From contig NZ_JAAAJC010000008.1 in assembly GCF_009900715.1 (NCBI RefSeq), positions 27,044 through 70,253 of the forward strand: a stretch of DNA of 43,210 bases, read 5' to 3'. This document shows, piece by piece, positions 32,253-40,819 of this stretch. The notes beneath the pieces are model-generated. The model was not told the origin of the DNA and searched no databases. It worked only from the letters and a program-made list of their open reading frames with translations. The position numbers were made by a program, and so were the translations under genes. Positions within the stretch are counted from its first letter, which is position 1. Every line of letters starts with the position of its first letter. The DNA is from Halococcus salsus. Its GTDB lineage: Archaea > Halobacteriota > Halobacteria > Halobacteriales > Halococcaceae.

Positions 32253-33452
32253 ATGACGCTGCTGTACATCAACAACACCTCGTTTCTCGCGAGCGGTGGT
32301 GGCGGCGAGGAGCGGGCAAACGAGATCACCAAACGCCTCGCAGCGAACGGGCACGAAGTGACGGTGCTGGCGGGGAAGACCGATCCCGATCTCCCGGACG
32401 AAACCGTCGATCAGGGACGGCGCTTCCGGCACGTCACCTGTGTGCCGGCGTTCGTCTTCGAGTACGGATCGCTCGGCTATTTCCTCTCGCGGTATCTGTT
32501 TGCGTTCGTCAGCCTGCCGGCCGTGGTCTGGCTGCTGTACCGCGAGGAGTTCGACGCGGTCGTCGAGACGATGACGCCGTATCCGACGTTTGCGGTCCTC
32601 GCGGCGAAGCTGTTCAGCGTGCCGATCGTCGCAACTCGACACGAATTTTTCGATTGGAGCTGCTATGACGTGTACGACCCGCTCACGGCGACGATTCAGC
32701 TGATCGTGCAGAACTTCCTGCGCGTCTTCGAGTATAGTGCAATTGTCGTGCCGGCGACCCACATCAAACAGCAGTTCATGGAGTATGGTGTGCCCGAGGA
32801 GCGACTCACCGTCATTCCGAACGGCGTGGAGTACGAACGGTATCGACGGCCGGCGATCGAATCCGACCCGGGACGACTCGTCGTGGTCGGTCGGTTGACG
32901 AAGCGAAAGCGTCAGGACCGGCTCGTTCGCGTCGTGCGACGGCTTCGTGACGAAGGCCACGACGTCCGGCTGGACGTCGCCGGTGACGGGCCCGCACGGG
33001 AGCGATTGGAACAGTTGGTCGCCGACCTCGATCTGGGCGCACACGTCACGATACACGGGTTCGTCGACGAGGAGCGGAAGATCGAGCTGCTCAATCGAGC
33101 CGAGTTGTTCGTCTTCGCCTCGACGCAGGAGGGGTTTGGGATCGTCTTGTTGGAGGCGATGGCTGCCGGCCTGCCCGTGGTCGCAAAGCGTCTGCCCGTG
33201 TACGAGGATTTCTTTGTTGACGGGAAGAATGGAGCGTTGGTCAGGGGTGAGGACTTGCAGACGTTCGTGGATGCGGTACAACAGATGCTGGATGATGGCG
33301 ATCTCCGGCGATCGATGAGTAAGCGGAACCCTGAGACGGCAGCGCAATACTCCTGGGAAACGATCGCGGAGCGAACCGAGCAGACGATCCGTGAGCAGTG
33401 CGCTGACGAACAACGGTCTTATGCGTCATCTCTGCGAGGGTTGGCTCAATGA
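32253..33452 (+). CDS. GT4-family glycosyltransferase
   Basis: This 399-aa GT-B enzyme starts MTLLYINNTSFLASGGGGEE with the Gly-rich acceptor loop, and has HEVTVLAGKTD, a membrane-associating hydrophobic stretch around residues 75-100 (FLSRYLFAFVSLPAVVWLLY), IPNGVEYERYRRP, VVVGRLTKRKRQDRLV, and the GT4 E-x7-E motif in ASTQEGFGIVLLEAMAAGLP. It retains anomeric configuration and uses a nucleotide sugar. It lies 39 nt after the GT2 gene. The following sulfatase fragment starts in an ATGA overlap with its stop. Confidence 0.9.
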   Translation: MTLLYINNTSFLASGGGGEERANEITKRLAANGHEVTVLAGKTDPDLPDETVDQGRRFRHVTCVPAFVFEYGSLGYFLSRYLFAFVSLPAVVWLLYREEFDAVVETMTPYPTFAVLAAKLFSVPIVATRHEFFDWSCYDVYDPLTATIQLIVQNFLRVFEYSAIVVPATHIKQQFMEYGVPEERLTVIPNGVEYERYRRPAIESDPGRLVVVGRLTKRKRQDRLVRVVRRLRDEGHDVRLDVAGDGPARERLEQLVADLDLGAHVTIHGFVDEERKIELLNRAELFVFASTQEGFGIVLLEAMAAGLPVVAKRLPVYEDFFVDGKNGALVRGEDLQTFVDAVQQMLDDGDLRRSMSKRNPETAAQYSWETIAERTEQTIREQCADEQRSYASSLRGLAQ

Positions 33453-33625
33453 GTGAGATATCGAACGTGATCTTACTGAGCGTGGACGCGCTCCGCGCCG
33501 ATCATCTCTCCTCACATGGGTACGAACGGGAGACAAGCCCAGAGATAGACGCGCTTGCGGCGCATGGAACACAGTTCATGAACGTAATGATCCGTTCCTC
33601 ATTCATAGTGTCAGAGGTGATCTGA
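33449..33625 (+). pseudogene. N-terminal fragment of a sulfatase-family enzyme
   Basis: ATG 33449 overlaps the previous stop (ATGA). The 58-residue frame begins MSEISNVILLSVDALRADHL and GYERETSPEIDALAAHGTQF, the unmistakable N-terminus of the sulfatase/AlkP family with its metal-binding Asp (VDALRAD). After residue 45 it diverges (IRSSFIVSEVI) and stops at 33625. The catalytic Cys/Ser/Thr region, about 150 residues in a normal enzyme, is absent. GC content falls at this break, so the gene was cut by a recombination that brought in the next cassette. Confidence 0.75.
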
Positions 33626-34791
33626 TGGATTTAGTTGTTCTCACAGAAGATTTCTATCCACAAACCAGTGGTGGTGCACACACCAAATGGCGGTTTTGCC
33701 AACTGGCAGCCGAGCGCGGTCATGATGTTACCGTTTTCACCACTCGTGAACATGGTTCTGCTAAGTCAGAAGTCGTGGACAACGTTGAAATCCATCGACC
33801 GTTTCATGCGAAGCCTGAAGGAAAACCAGTTTACTCGCCGATTTCGGTGGTAACCCGAATCGCTTCCTCCGTATTACTGTTTGGTTACGTATGCTGGTGG
33901 CTTCGGAATCACAAAATAGATGGGTTGCACTCGAATTCACATTTGACTCATTGGATCGGGAAAGCACTTGCATCACTGTATGACCTGCCACTCGTTTCGT
34001 TTATCGGATATACACCGTCGGTTGTCCCGAATCCGGAGATCACCCCAAAGCTTCTTCTTGAACGAGTCAATTTCAAATTTTTCATGGGAGAGACTGCATT
34101 CTGTCGAACACCACGCACAAAAGAGATTATTGAGTCGTATACGGATGCAGAGGTCACAGTCCTTCATGGAATCTTGAATTCTGAGAAGATTGCCAGTGCC
34201 AACTCGGAGATGGATATCGATCAGAGACGAGTTGATCTCGGTGTCGATGCTGATGAAACGCTCCTCGTTTATGTTGGTCGTCTCGCCCCACTCAAAAATC
34301 CGGTTGGAGCGATTGAGGTACTCTCGGAGCTTCCATCAGAGTACACGCTTGCTATGATCGGTGATGGTGATGAACGAGAAAACGTTGAGCGAGCAGTACG
34401 CAACCATGATGTCGAAGATCGTGTGCGGGTTTGTGGAGCGCTTCCACATGAACAGACACTACAAACGATTGCAGCCGCAGACGGACTCTTGGTTCCATCT
34501 CATGTAGAGACGTATCCGACGGTTGTCTTTGAGGCGTTGTCACTCAATACAGCAGTATTCATCACTCCCCTAGGAATCATCCCAACGATCGACCATCCGC
34601 GGCTGCATGTCGGTCCGCTTGATGAATTCCCGCAAACCATCTCCGGAACGACGATCGAATCATCCAGCGGTCTCGATACTGAGACGCTGGAGCGGTTTTC
34701 GATGGAACGGTATACGGATGGGCTCCTCGGTGCGTTCGAGAATGGAAATCGATCTGTTAAGCAATCTGAAACAAAAACGGACGACATATGA
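33625..34791 (+). CDS. GT4-family glycosyltransferase in an AT-richer cassette
   Basis: The 388-aa GT-B protein has MDLVVLTEDFYPQTSGGAHT, the GG acceptor loop, ERGHDVTVFTTREHG, a hydrophobic patch near residues 75-92 and FIGYTPSVVPNPEI. Its nucleotide-binding half carries LLVYVGRLAPLKNPVGAIEV and VPSHVETYPTVVFEALSLNT, where the E-x7-E motif reads E...PTVVFEA. Its start codon sits in a TGATG overlap with the truncated sulfatase, an arrangement created by the junction rather than inherited. Codons are clearly AT-richer than at 32253, so it came from a different source. It overlaps the deacetylase gene by 4 bp. Confidence 0.87.
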   Translation: MDLVVLTEDFYPQTSGGAHTKWRFCQLAAERGHDVTVFTTREHGSAKSEVVDNVEIHRPFHAKPEGKPVYSPISVVTRIASSVLLFGYVCWWLRNHKIDGLHSNSHLTHWIGKALASLYDLPLVSFIGYTPSVVPNPEITPKLLLERVNFKFFMGETAFCRTPRTKEIIESYTDAEVTVLHGILNSEKIASANSEMDIDQRRVDLGVDADETLLVYVGRLAPLKNPVGAIEVLSELPSEYTLAMIGDGDERENVERAVRNHDVEDRVRVCGALPHEQTLQTIAAADGLLVPSHVETYPTVVFEALSLNTAVFITPLGIIPTIDHPRLHVGPLDEFPQTISGTTIESSSGLDTETLERFSMERYTDGLLGAFENGNRSVKQSETKTDDI

Positions 34792-35525
34792 AAGGACTCC
34801 TTACGGTAGATGTCGAAGGTGGTTCCAAACCGAACGTCTACCAGTGTGTAGATATCCTCGAACGGTTCCTCGACGAGATAGAGATACCAGCGACACTGTT
34901 TGTCACTCCCGACGTGGTGGAGAATCGCCCGGAAACCGTCGCGAAGTGGCTCGATCAACCCCACAGCGTCGGACTCCACATCCATCCCGAGCGAATCGGT
35001 CCCGGCGATTCGGATTGGCTGGCCGAGTACGATGAGGAATCGATCGAAGAGATGGTGGCGATCGGCTGTGAAACGTTCGACGATTATCTCGGCTTCAAGC
35101 CGGTTCAGTTCCGTGCTGGGCGATGGGAATACTCCGAGCAGCTGCTGCGAGCGCTACAGAGCCAAGGATTCGAGCGTGATGCGTCGCTCCGCTCGGATTC
35201 ACGGCGTGATCCGTACGAACGGTCCGGAATCAGAGAATTTCCGATGACGGTGTACGATTCGGCAATCGTTCGTCAACTTCTCCGCCCGTGGACTATAGAC
35301 TCGATACCGCTGCACGCAGACGCGTTTCTTGGCAAGCGAGCGTTCATTCCTGGATTTTATGCCGTGACGTGGCGATTGTTTCATGCGGATATCCCATATC
35401 TCATGACGAGCCTGCATGATTACGATGTTGGATCAACTGCGATACGTTCACGTATCAAACAATACCTTACCTATGTTTTCTCTCGAACCTCACCTACAGT
35501 GATAGACGATAGATATATTCAATAG
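34788..35525 (+). CDS. Polysaccharide deacetylase (NodB-homology) family protein
   Basis: ATG 34788 is in an ATGA overlap with the glycosyltransferase. The 245-aa protein shows the NodB motifs: LLTVDVEGG (motif 1 with catalytic/metal Asp), SVGLHIHPERI (motif 2 His pair) and FRAGRWEYSEQLLRAL (motif 3). The late LHDYD could supply the final motif's acid or His. Such enzymes remove N-acetyl groups from sugar chains with a metal ion. No signal peptide is visible, so it probably acts on cytoplasmic or lipid-linked glycan intermediates. It forms one unit with the GT4 upstream and probably feeds the membrane protein downstream. Confidence 0.85.
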   Translation: MKGLLTVDVEGGSKPNVYQCVDILERFLDEIEIPATLFVTPDVVENRPETVAKWLDQPHSVGLHIHPERIGPGDSDWLAEYDEESIEEMVAIGCETFDDYLGFKPVQFRAGRWEYSEQLLRALQSQGFERDASLRSDSRRDPYERSGIREFPMTVYDSAIVRQLLRPWTIDSIPLHADAFLGKRAFIPGFYAVTWRLFHADIPYLMTSLHDYDVGSTAIRSRIKQYLTYVFSRTSPTVIDDRYIQ

Positions 35526-35540
35526 ACACTCCCATTACAT

Positions 35541-37376
35541 ATGAATATTGAAAACACAGACAATTCACGGTTGTGGCGTATCGGAGCAATTATTGGTCTT
35601 CTATCGCTTACTGCAAGTGTCTACACCGCTCGATATGCGTCTATTGATGGATATGAGATATCGATCTATACAGGGACTCCATTAGTTGCTTGGATCGGTT
35701 TCGGCATCGCTCTCTTTACTGCTATCGGACTCTGTTTTAGAAGTGATTACCGTTTGGCTCAGTGGACAGGGGCTGGTTTGATAATAGCAGTCGTGTTTAG
35801 TTTTACGGCACTTCCACTGATCCGAGGGTATTATTTTTTTGCATCCTCAGATACGTTCGCACAGCTCGGAGTGATTCGTGACCTTATTGCTGGGTATGGA
35901 ATTCCCGAAACCATACTTTATCCGGCTCCACATCTCCTCGCAACTAAAATCACTCTCATAACAGGTCTGCCGATAGAAACCAGTACAATGTTATTGATTC
36001 CTATTTTTTCAATATTATTTTGTGTTTTTGTTGAGTTGACCTCGCGGCGGATTACGCCGGCCCAGCATCAAGTTGGTGCAGGACTTGTTGTTGGCTCTAC
36101 ATTGCCTCCGATAATGACAGTACAGTTACCGAATCTTCAAATGACACCGCTTGTTCTTGCTGTTTTTTATGTTAGCTTTCTGTTTTATTTATTGAATATG
36201 TACCTTCTTTATTCGAATCGTTCACGTACTATATTTGTTTTATTTATATCTCTCCCGACTCTCGTTTTCTTGCATCCTCTAGTAGGAGTTGCGGTCGCAG
36301 CCTTCTTTGCTGGTACAGCGATTGTTCGCTTTGTTTTTTCTATTTTTCGTCCCACGCTAACTTTCCCGAGCTCGCGACGTATCTTGGTAGGTGCTGGTGG
36401 AGTTCTTGGCCTCATAGTCTATCTCCAAACATTCTCAAATCCTACATTTCAAGGCGCAATCGGCTCCCTTATACTACAGATACAAAATGGTATAAGTACA
36501 ACAGGTGGGGTAGCCAATCGTACGAATGGGCTTAGTAAAATTGGCGCATCAATTTGGGAAATTTTATTGAAAATATTTGCAGCGAAGATCATCATAGTCT
36601 TGCTTGCAAGCGGATCGATCATCTATTCATTCAAGAATATAAAAATGGGTAAAAATACTAAATCAGCCAGTTTGTTATCAATGTATGCGGTAGCATTGGT
36701 TCCTATTGGTGGACTTATGATTGTGACATTCGCTGCTGGTAGAGTCAACCTAGTAACCCGATTCATCGGTGTCACATTCGTCATATTATCTGTATTCGCA
36801 ACTACTGGGATCAGTATCATTCGAGCAAAAAAATGGAACACAAAATCTAGAGCCATCAGTTTGTGGATAGTTCTGTTCATAGTAATAGCCGTAGCTAGTC
36901 CGGCACTTTTTACATCGCCATATCTATATCAAGACTCACCCCACGTCACTGACCGAGAGCACACTGGGTATGCCACCCTTTTCAAATATCGTGCAGAGGA
37001 TGTGTCAATTGGCACTACTCGATCACTTGTCTATCGTCACCGAACATCACAGCTTGGTAGACGTGCCGCCCGTGGAAACGGATATCGGTTGCCAAATAAT
37101 GAAATGCTTGCAAACATTGAAAACAAACGTCCCAACCCATCTTTTTTCCCTTATCACTTCAATGGAGAATATCCTTCCGAAAATGTAGTGAATGATACAT
37201 ACTTGGTGCTGCCTGAATCGGATGTTACTGTCGATACAGAGCTTTACGACGGATTACGATATACGCGTGACGATTACAATAGACTTAGGAATGACCCCGG
37301 TGGTACACATATCTACTCAAATGGTGGATTTGATACCCACTTCCTTTCTGGGAATGGATCTGTGCAAAAAGAATAA
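35541..37376 (+). CDS. Large GT-C-like membrane protein, copy B
   Basis: A TATA-like AGATATATTC 26 nt upstream supports ATG 35541. The 611-aa protein has about 12 TM helices and a C-terminal extracytoplasmic tail. It is colinear with 28996-30891: GYEISIYTGTPLVAWIG against GYELSIYRATPTAFWIG; ALPLIRGYYFFASSDTFAQL against ALPLLRSYYFFGPGDALTHL; TILYPAPHLLA against TVIYPAMHTLA; and the C-terminal LYDGLRYTRDDYNRL against LYGGVEFSQDDFAYL. Codons are strongly AT-rich, so it is not a recent duplication of copy A. I infer the same kind of membrane glycosyltransferase or transporter for a variant glycan. Confidence 0.78.
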   Translation: MNIENTDNSRLWRIGAIIGLLSLTASVYTARYASIDGYEISIYTGTPLVAWIGFGIALFTAIGLCFRSDYRLAQWTGAGLIIAVVFSFTALPLIRGYYFFASSDTFAQLGVIRDLIAGYGIPETILYPAPHLLATKITLITGLPIETSTMLLIPIFSILFCVFVELTSRRITPAQHQVGAGLVVGSTLPPIMTVQLPNLQMTPLVLAVFYVSFLFYLLNMYLLYSNRSRTIFVLFISLPTLVFLHPLVGVAVAAFFAGTAIVRFVFSIFRPTLTFPSSRRILVGAGGVLGLIVYLQTFSNPTFQGAIGSLILQIQNGISTTGGVANRTNGLSKIGASIWEILLKIFAAKIIIVLLASGSIIYSFKNIKMGKNTKSASLLSMYAVALVPIGGLMIVTFAAGRVNLVTRFIGVTFVILSVFATTGISIIRAKKWNTKSRAISLWIVLFIVIAVASPALFTSPYLYQDSPHVTDREHTGYATLFKYRAEDVSIGTTRSLVYRHRTSQLGRRAARGNGYRLPNNEMLANIENKRPNPSFFPYHFNGEYPSENVVNDTYLVLPESDVTVDTELYDGLRYTRDDYNRLRNDPGGTHIYSNGGFDTHFLSGNGSVQKE

Positions 37377-37408
37377 TCAATCATTTGATTTGTTTGACTT
37401 TTTTCTCA

Positions 37409-37780
37409 ACCCCGGCGACGAGCAGGCACTCCTCGCACCTCGATGACGAGGACCGCGCTATAGCGCTCTCCGACTCGGTGAGCCATCGCGACCATACGGT
37501 CGCGGCACGTATCGCTCGCCACAAGTTCGTCCGGCACTTCGGAGAGCCGCTATATCATGACCACCAGCTTGCGAGCGCCGTCGAACCGTTCAGCGGGCGT
37601 CACCTACGACCTCCGCCGGACCCCGCAGAGTACCTGCCGTTCGACGCGACGGAAAGCCCAGTCGAACTCCGAGAACTCGCGGCGGACGTGCAAGTCGCAT
37701 CATCAGATATCCCGTCGCTCGCTAGGGAACTCGACACCGAGGCCAAAGCACGACTGGAGGACCTCGGATACGTCGAATGA
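37409..37780 (+). pseudogene. C-terminal remnant of a sulfatase-family enzyme
   Basis: GC jumps up just after the copy B gene. The frame ending at TGA 37778-37780 reads DEDRAIALSDSVSHRDHTVA, ARHKFVRHFGEPLYHDHQL and a tail EAKARLEDLGYVE. The 'RHKFVRHFGEPLY' stretch fits the C-terminal subdomain of sulfatases, where a conserved (K/R)Y(I/V) strand precedes 'LYDL', and the LEDLGY tail is like those of the other AlkP-family genes here. There is no start codon or metal-binding region. Remnant of a replaced gene. Confidence 0.55.
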
Positions 37781-37816
37781 TTCCGTCCCTGATTGCTGTC
37801 GTGCTTCCCAAGAGAT

Positions 37817-38023
37817 ATGCTACCTCCGAGGGAGTGGCTGGACGTGAGCCTCGAACTCGACGACGAACTTGCCGAACGCCTCGAACAGCGCGCGGAAGCG
37901 AACGGTTTCGACTCGGCGAACGAGTATGCGACGACGCTGCTCCGCACCGTTCTGGACGAACTCGATCGGGTCGAGGACGATGGCGATGTCGAAGAACGAC
38001 TCGAAGACCTCGGCTATCTCTAG
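37817..38023 (+). CDS. Ribbon-helix-helix-like protein with LGYL tail (68 aa)
   Basis: ATG 37817 (MLPPREWLDVSLELDDELAE) is preferred over ATG 37793 because the added residues (MLSCFPRD) are untypical. The strand DVSLELD, helix ELAERLEQRAEANGF and helix ANEYATTLLRTVLDEL form a standard ribbon-helix-helix (CopG/Arc) fold, normally a dimeric DNA-binding antitoxin or regulator. Unusually it ends in EERLEDLGYL, the same tail as the AlkP/sulfatase proteins around it. It converges with 38020-39552 with stop codons overlapping by 3 bp. Target unknown. Confidence 0.68.
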   Translation: MLPPREWLDVSLELDDELAERLEQRAEANGFDSANEYATTLLRTVLDELDRVEDDGDVEERLEDLGYL

Positions 38024-39552
38024 CCGCTGAGCTTCCGCGCCACCTGCCGAATTCGCCTGATCTCCTGCTCGCGTGACGTCACCGATCGGTGTTCGACTGT
38101 GCGATTCGCAGCGTTGCTGTCGTCAGCAAATATCGACCGACGAACGCTACCGTCCATGTCGGTCGGGATCGCACAGTCGTGCAGATGGAGCAACGACGGT
38201 GCGAGATCGAGAATTGAGAGGTCTTCAATCCGGCCCTGCCCGATGTCTGGCCCGGTGGCAGCAAATATTCCGTGGCGCTTGTTCTCGCCGCGCCACCCAT
38301 CCTTATCGGGTACCGAGAACACCTCGTCCCGACCGATACTGCCAGGGATGTGGACGCCTTTCGCCTGATCGATGACGATGTCCGGCGCTTCGTCCGCGAA
38401 CTCGCCGGAGTAGACTTCTTCGCCGGGAACGACCGCATCGACCACCGAGCGGCCGTTCGGATCGGTGATCCCTTCGAGTTTCGCGATCAACTCCTCCCGG
38501 AGCCGGTCGTACTGCGGGTCGGTGCGGTCGGCAGTAAGATAGATCGGTCCCTGGCCACTAGCGATTGCCGCTGTCTGCCCCCAGTCGACGTTGTCGGTCT
38601 TGCTCTCGCGGCTGATTTCACCCTCTTCGCTCGGAATGAGGTCGATGATCTGCTGTGGCGTCACGCGCTCGGCCATGTCCCGCACACCGAGCTGTGTTGC
38701 GATCCGGATCAATCGGTCAGTGTTGATCCCGAGCCGATGGAGACCTGTCGCAATGCCTGTATCGAGGCTGAGATACCCCTCGTCGGCCAGCCACGAGTTG
38801 ATGTGGAAGACGGTTTGAATCTCGTTCGAGCCGTGGTCGCTCATTAGCACGACATTATGGTCGCCGTCGAGGAACTCACCAAGATGCCCGTCGACGAGCT
38901 GCCACGCGTCGAGCGTGTACTCGTGGTCCCAGAGGAAGTGATGGAGCGAGTTGATGTAGAATGTCGTCACTTGGAGGAACGAAACGTCGTGTTCGTCGAG
39001 CAGATGCTTCGCGGCCCTGTAGCGCATGTCGATCAGTTCGAGGATTTCTTCTGCGGCCTCGTCGATGTCGTCTTTCAGTCGGGCACTCTTGGTTACGCGG
39101 TAATCGAATCGCTCGCGGAGTTCGTCCTCGACCGAGGGAGGCGAGGCGAAGCCCGAGTCCTCGCCGTCGGGTGCGCCAGCGACGAGGAACGAATCGATCG
39201 ATTTCGGTGGATACGTCGTCGGGACACCCAACACGCCAACCGGCTCGTCCTCTGCAATCAGTTCCCAGAACTCGTCGTTGCCGTGTTTTCGCTCTGAAGG
39301 ATAGTGGACACGCTCGTTCTCGACGTCGATGTTCTCCCACCAGAAGATACCGATCTTGCCGGGGTTCTTTCCGGTCGCGTAGGCCTTCCAGTTGGGTGAG
39401 GTCACCGGCGGCAGCACCGACTGGAGGTCGGCGGTCACGCCGGTGTCGATCACGCGCTCGATGTTCGGTAGCTTTCCCGCCTCGATCCACGGTTCGATGA
39501 GTTCGAAGTGAGCGCCGTCGATGCCGAAAATGATGGTCGGATTTTTGGACAT
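38020..39552 (-). CDS. Alkaline phosphatase family protein (type I phosphodiesterase-like)
   Basis: The 510-aa enzyme carries AlkP-superfamily metal and nucleophile motifs: TIIFGIDGAHFELI (Asp), SVLPPVTSPNWKAYATGKNP with the Thr nucleophile, VVLMSDHGSNEIQTVFHINS (Asp-His) and KRHGIFAATGPDIGQG (His). It matches the phosphodiesterase/nucleotide pyrophosphatase branch, which hydrolyses or transfers phosphate-type groups using two Zn ions. No signal peptide is seen. A TTTTATC box 28 nt upstream supports this start as leaderless. GC-rich, so it belongs to the older background between two AT-rich cassettes. Probably modifies a glycan or lipid carrier. Confidence 0.85.
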   Translation of the reverse strand: MSKNPTIIFGIDGAHFELIEPWIEAGKLPNIERVIDTGVTADLQSVLPPVTSPNWKAYATGKNPGKIGIFWWENIDVENERVHYPSERKHGNDEFWELIAEDEPVGVLGVPTTYPPKSIDSFLVAGAPDGEDSGFASPPSVEDELRERFDYRVTKSARLKDDIDEAAEEILELIDMRYRAAKHLLDEHDVSFLQVTTFYINSLHHFLWDHEYTLDAWQLVDGHLGEFLDGDHNVVLMSDHGSNEIQTVFHINSWLADEGYLSLDTGIATGLHRLGINTDRLIRIATQLGVRDMAERVTPQQIIDLIPSEEGEISRESKTDNVDWGQTAAIASGQGPIYLTADRTDPQYDRLREELIAKLEGITDPNGRSVVDAVVPGEEVYSGEFADEAPDIVIDQAKGVHIPGSIGRDEVFSVPDKDGWRGENKRHGIFAATGPDIGQGRIEDLSILDLAPSLLHLHDCAIPTDMDGSVRRSIFADDSNAANRTVEHRSVTSREQEIRRIRQVARKLSG

Positions 39553-39576
39553 ACGAGTCGACGGTCGCGGAAGCGG

Positions 39577-39583
39577 GATAAAA
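39577..39583 (-). promoter_or_regulatory. TATA box of the AlkP-family gene
   Basis: TTTTATC on the reverse strand centred 28 nt upstream of ATG 39552; it predicts a leaderless start. Confidence 0.55.
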
Positions 39584-39680
39584 CAACCGTGTCGGCTCCA
39601 TTGTCATACAAACTTTGCAAAAGAAGGCTCGTATTGTCATTTTAGCGCCGGCATCGAGAACGGGTTTGGGTCGTCAAGCA

Positions 39681-39713
39681 GTGGATCCTCAGATCCACAG
39701 ACCAGATCCACAG
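39681..39713. repeat. Nested inverted and direct repeats upstream of a GT4 gene
   Basis: GTGGATC-CTCA-GATCCAC (39681-39698) is a perfect inverted repeat, and CAGATCCACAG occurs twice in tandem (39690-39700 and 39703-39713). The block ends 9 nt before the TATA box of the gene at 39752, so an activator or repressor site is plausible. Confidence 0.55.
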
Positions 39714-39722
39714 GTATAGGTG

Positions 39723-39728
39723 TATAAG
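39723..39728 (+). promoter_or_regulatory. TATA box of the GT4 gene at 39752
   Basis: TATAAG centred about 27 nt upstream of ATG 39752, consistent with a leaderless mRNA. Confidence 0.55.
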
Positions 39729-39751
39729 ACGAGATATACCCGATAACTACA

Positions 39752-40810
39752 ATGAGTACCACGATTGGCGTGTTTACGGGATCCGCTTCATCGTTCAACG
39801 TTCTGCTCGACGCATCACACGCTGGCCAGGCGTTGTCTGAAGCGTATACCACCCATTTACTCTCAACCGACGGTGGCTTCGTATCCGATGTAGAGGCGCA
39901 TTTCGACGGTGCCTACGGTTTAAACGAATCGTCCTCGATTGCAGGAGAGATAGCGGCACTCCGATCGTATGTTCATTCAGAGACACCTGACATACTCATT
40001 CAACTTACGAACCCGCCAGTTCATGGTATGATTGTTGGGACAGTGGCTAAGGCCAATGGTATAAAATTTATATATAGATATAGTGGCGACAGGTTCAACG
40101 TCCACAAGCTATCTAGTCTATCAAACAAAATACCGCATTTCCTCTTGAATAATATCGTTGGGAGACCACCCCTCTATCTAGCTGATGGGTATATTACGAT
40201 GGGGCCGTACGGTGCTTCGGTACTGCAAAAACACGGAGTTTCTGACGACGACATCGAGATTATCCCACCGGCCATTGACAGAATCCGTTTCGAAACCGGT
40301 CGTTTGTATGGACAGAAACCGGCTGCAATCCCGGATTCCGGTGCGGTTGCTATTTCTGTGGGAAGAGTTTCGAGAAGAAAGGGTAAGAAAGTCCTCGAAC
40401 GGACGATTCCACGGATCGTCGACTCCAGAGATGATCTTCATTTTGTGCTGGTTGGGCCGATTCAAGACCCCGTTTGTGTTTCTGATGAGTACACCACGCA
40501 CGTGACTCACGTCGGTGGAGTCCCTCCAGAAGCCATTCCCAGATATCTCTCCTTTTCGGATGTGTTGGTTCATCCGTCCCTCATTGAAGGGCTTCCGCGC
40601 GTGATTCTCGAATCGCTCGCCTCGGGGACGCCGGTCATCGCTAGGGAAGTCGGCGATATTGGATTCGCGACTGAAAATACGTTCACAACTGACGATGAGT
40701 TCGTCGAAATGGTTTCTTCTTTTGAGGACCAGCGACTAGATGATGTCGAAGATTTCTGCGTAGAAAGCCTACATGTTCGATACCAGAACGTCGTCCGGCA
40801 ACTCAAATAG
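39752..40810 (+). CDS. GT4-family glycosyltransferase
   Basis: The 352-aa protein lacks the full glycine-rich first loop but has a GT4 C-terminal half: VAISVGRVSRRKGKKVLERT, LHFVLVGPIQDP, VHPSLIEGLPRVILESLASG with the E-x7-E motif, and TPVIAREVGDIGFA. The N-terminal half shows ILIQLTNPPVHGMIVGTVAK and KFIYRYSGDRFN. Cytoplasmic or peripheral membrane, nucleotide-sugar dependent. AT-richer than its AlkP neighbour. It converges with 40820-41776, leaving 9 bp between stops. Confidence 0.84.
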   Translation: MSTTIGVFTGSASSFNVLLDASHAGQALSEAYTTHLLSTDGGFVSDVEAHFDGAYGLNESSSIAGEIAALRSYVHSETPDILIQLTNPPVHGMIVGTVAKANGIKFIYRYSGDRFNVHKLSSLSNKIPHFLLNNIVGRPPLYLADGYITMGPYGASVLQKHGVSDDDIEIIPPAIDRIRFETGRLYGQKPAAIPDSGAVAISVGRVSRRKGKKVLERTIPRIVDSRDDLHFVLVGPIQDPVCVSDEYTTHVTHVGGVPPEAIPRYLSFSDVLVHPSLIEGLPRVILESLASGTPVIAREVGDIGFATENTFTTDDEFVEMVSSFEDQRLDDVEDFCVESLHVRYQNVVRQLK

Positions 40811-40819
40811 ATGCGGATT

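Noticed and set aside
31233-33413. 726-codon open frame on the minus strand opposite GT2 and GT4 genes
   Set aside because: It is the antisense of two clear glycosyltransferases, rich in Arg, His and Asp from GC-biased third positions, and crosses their intergenic gap.
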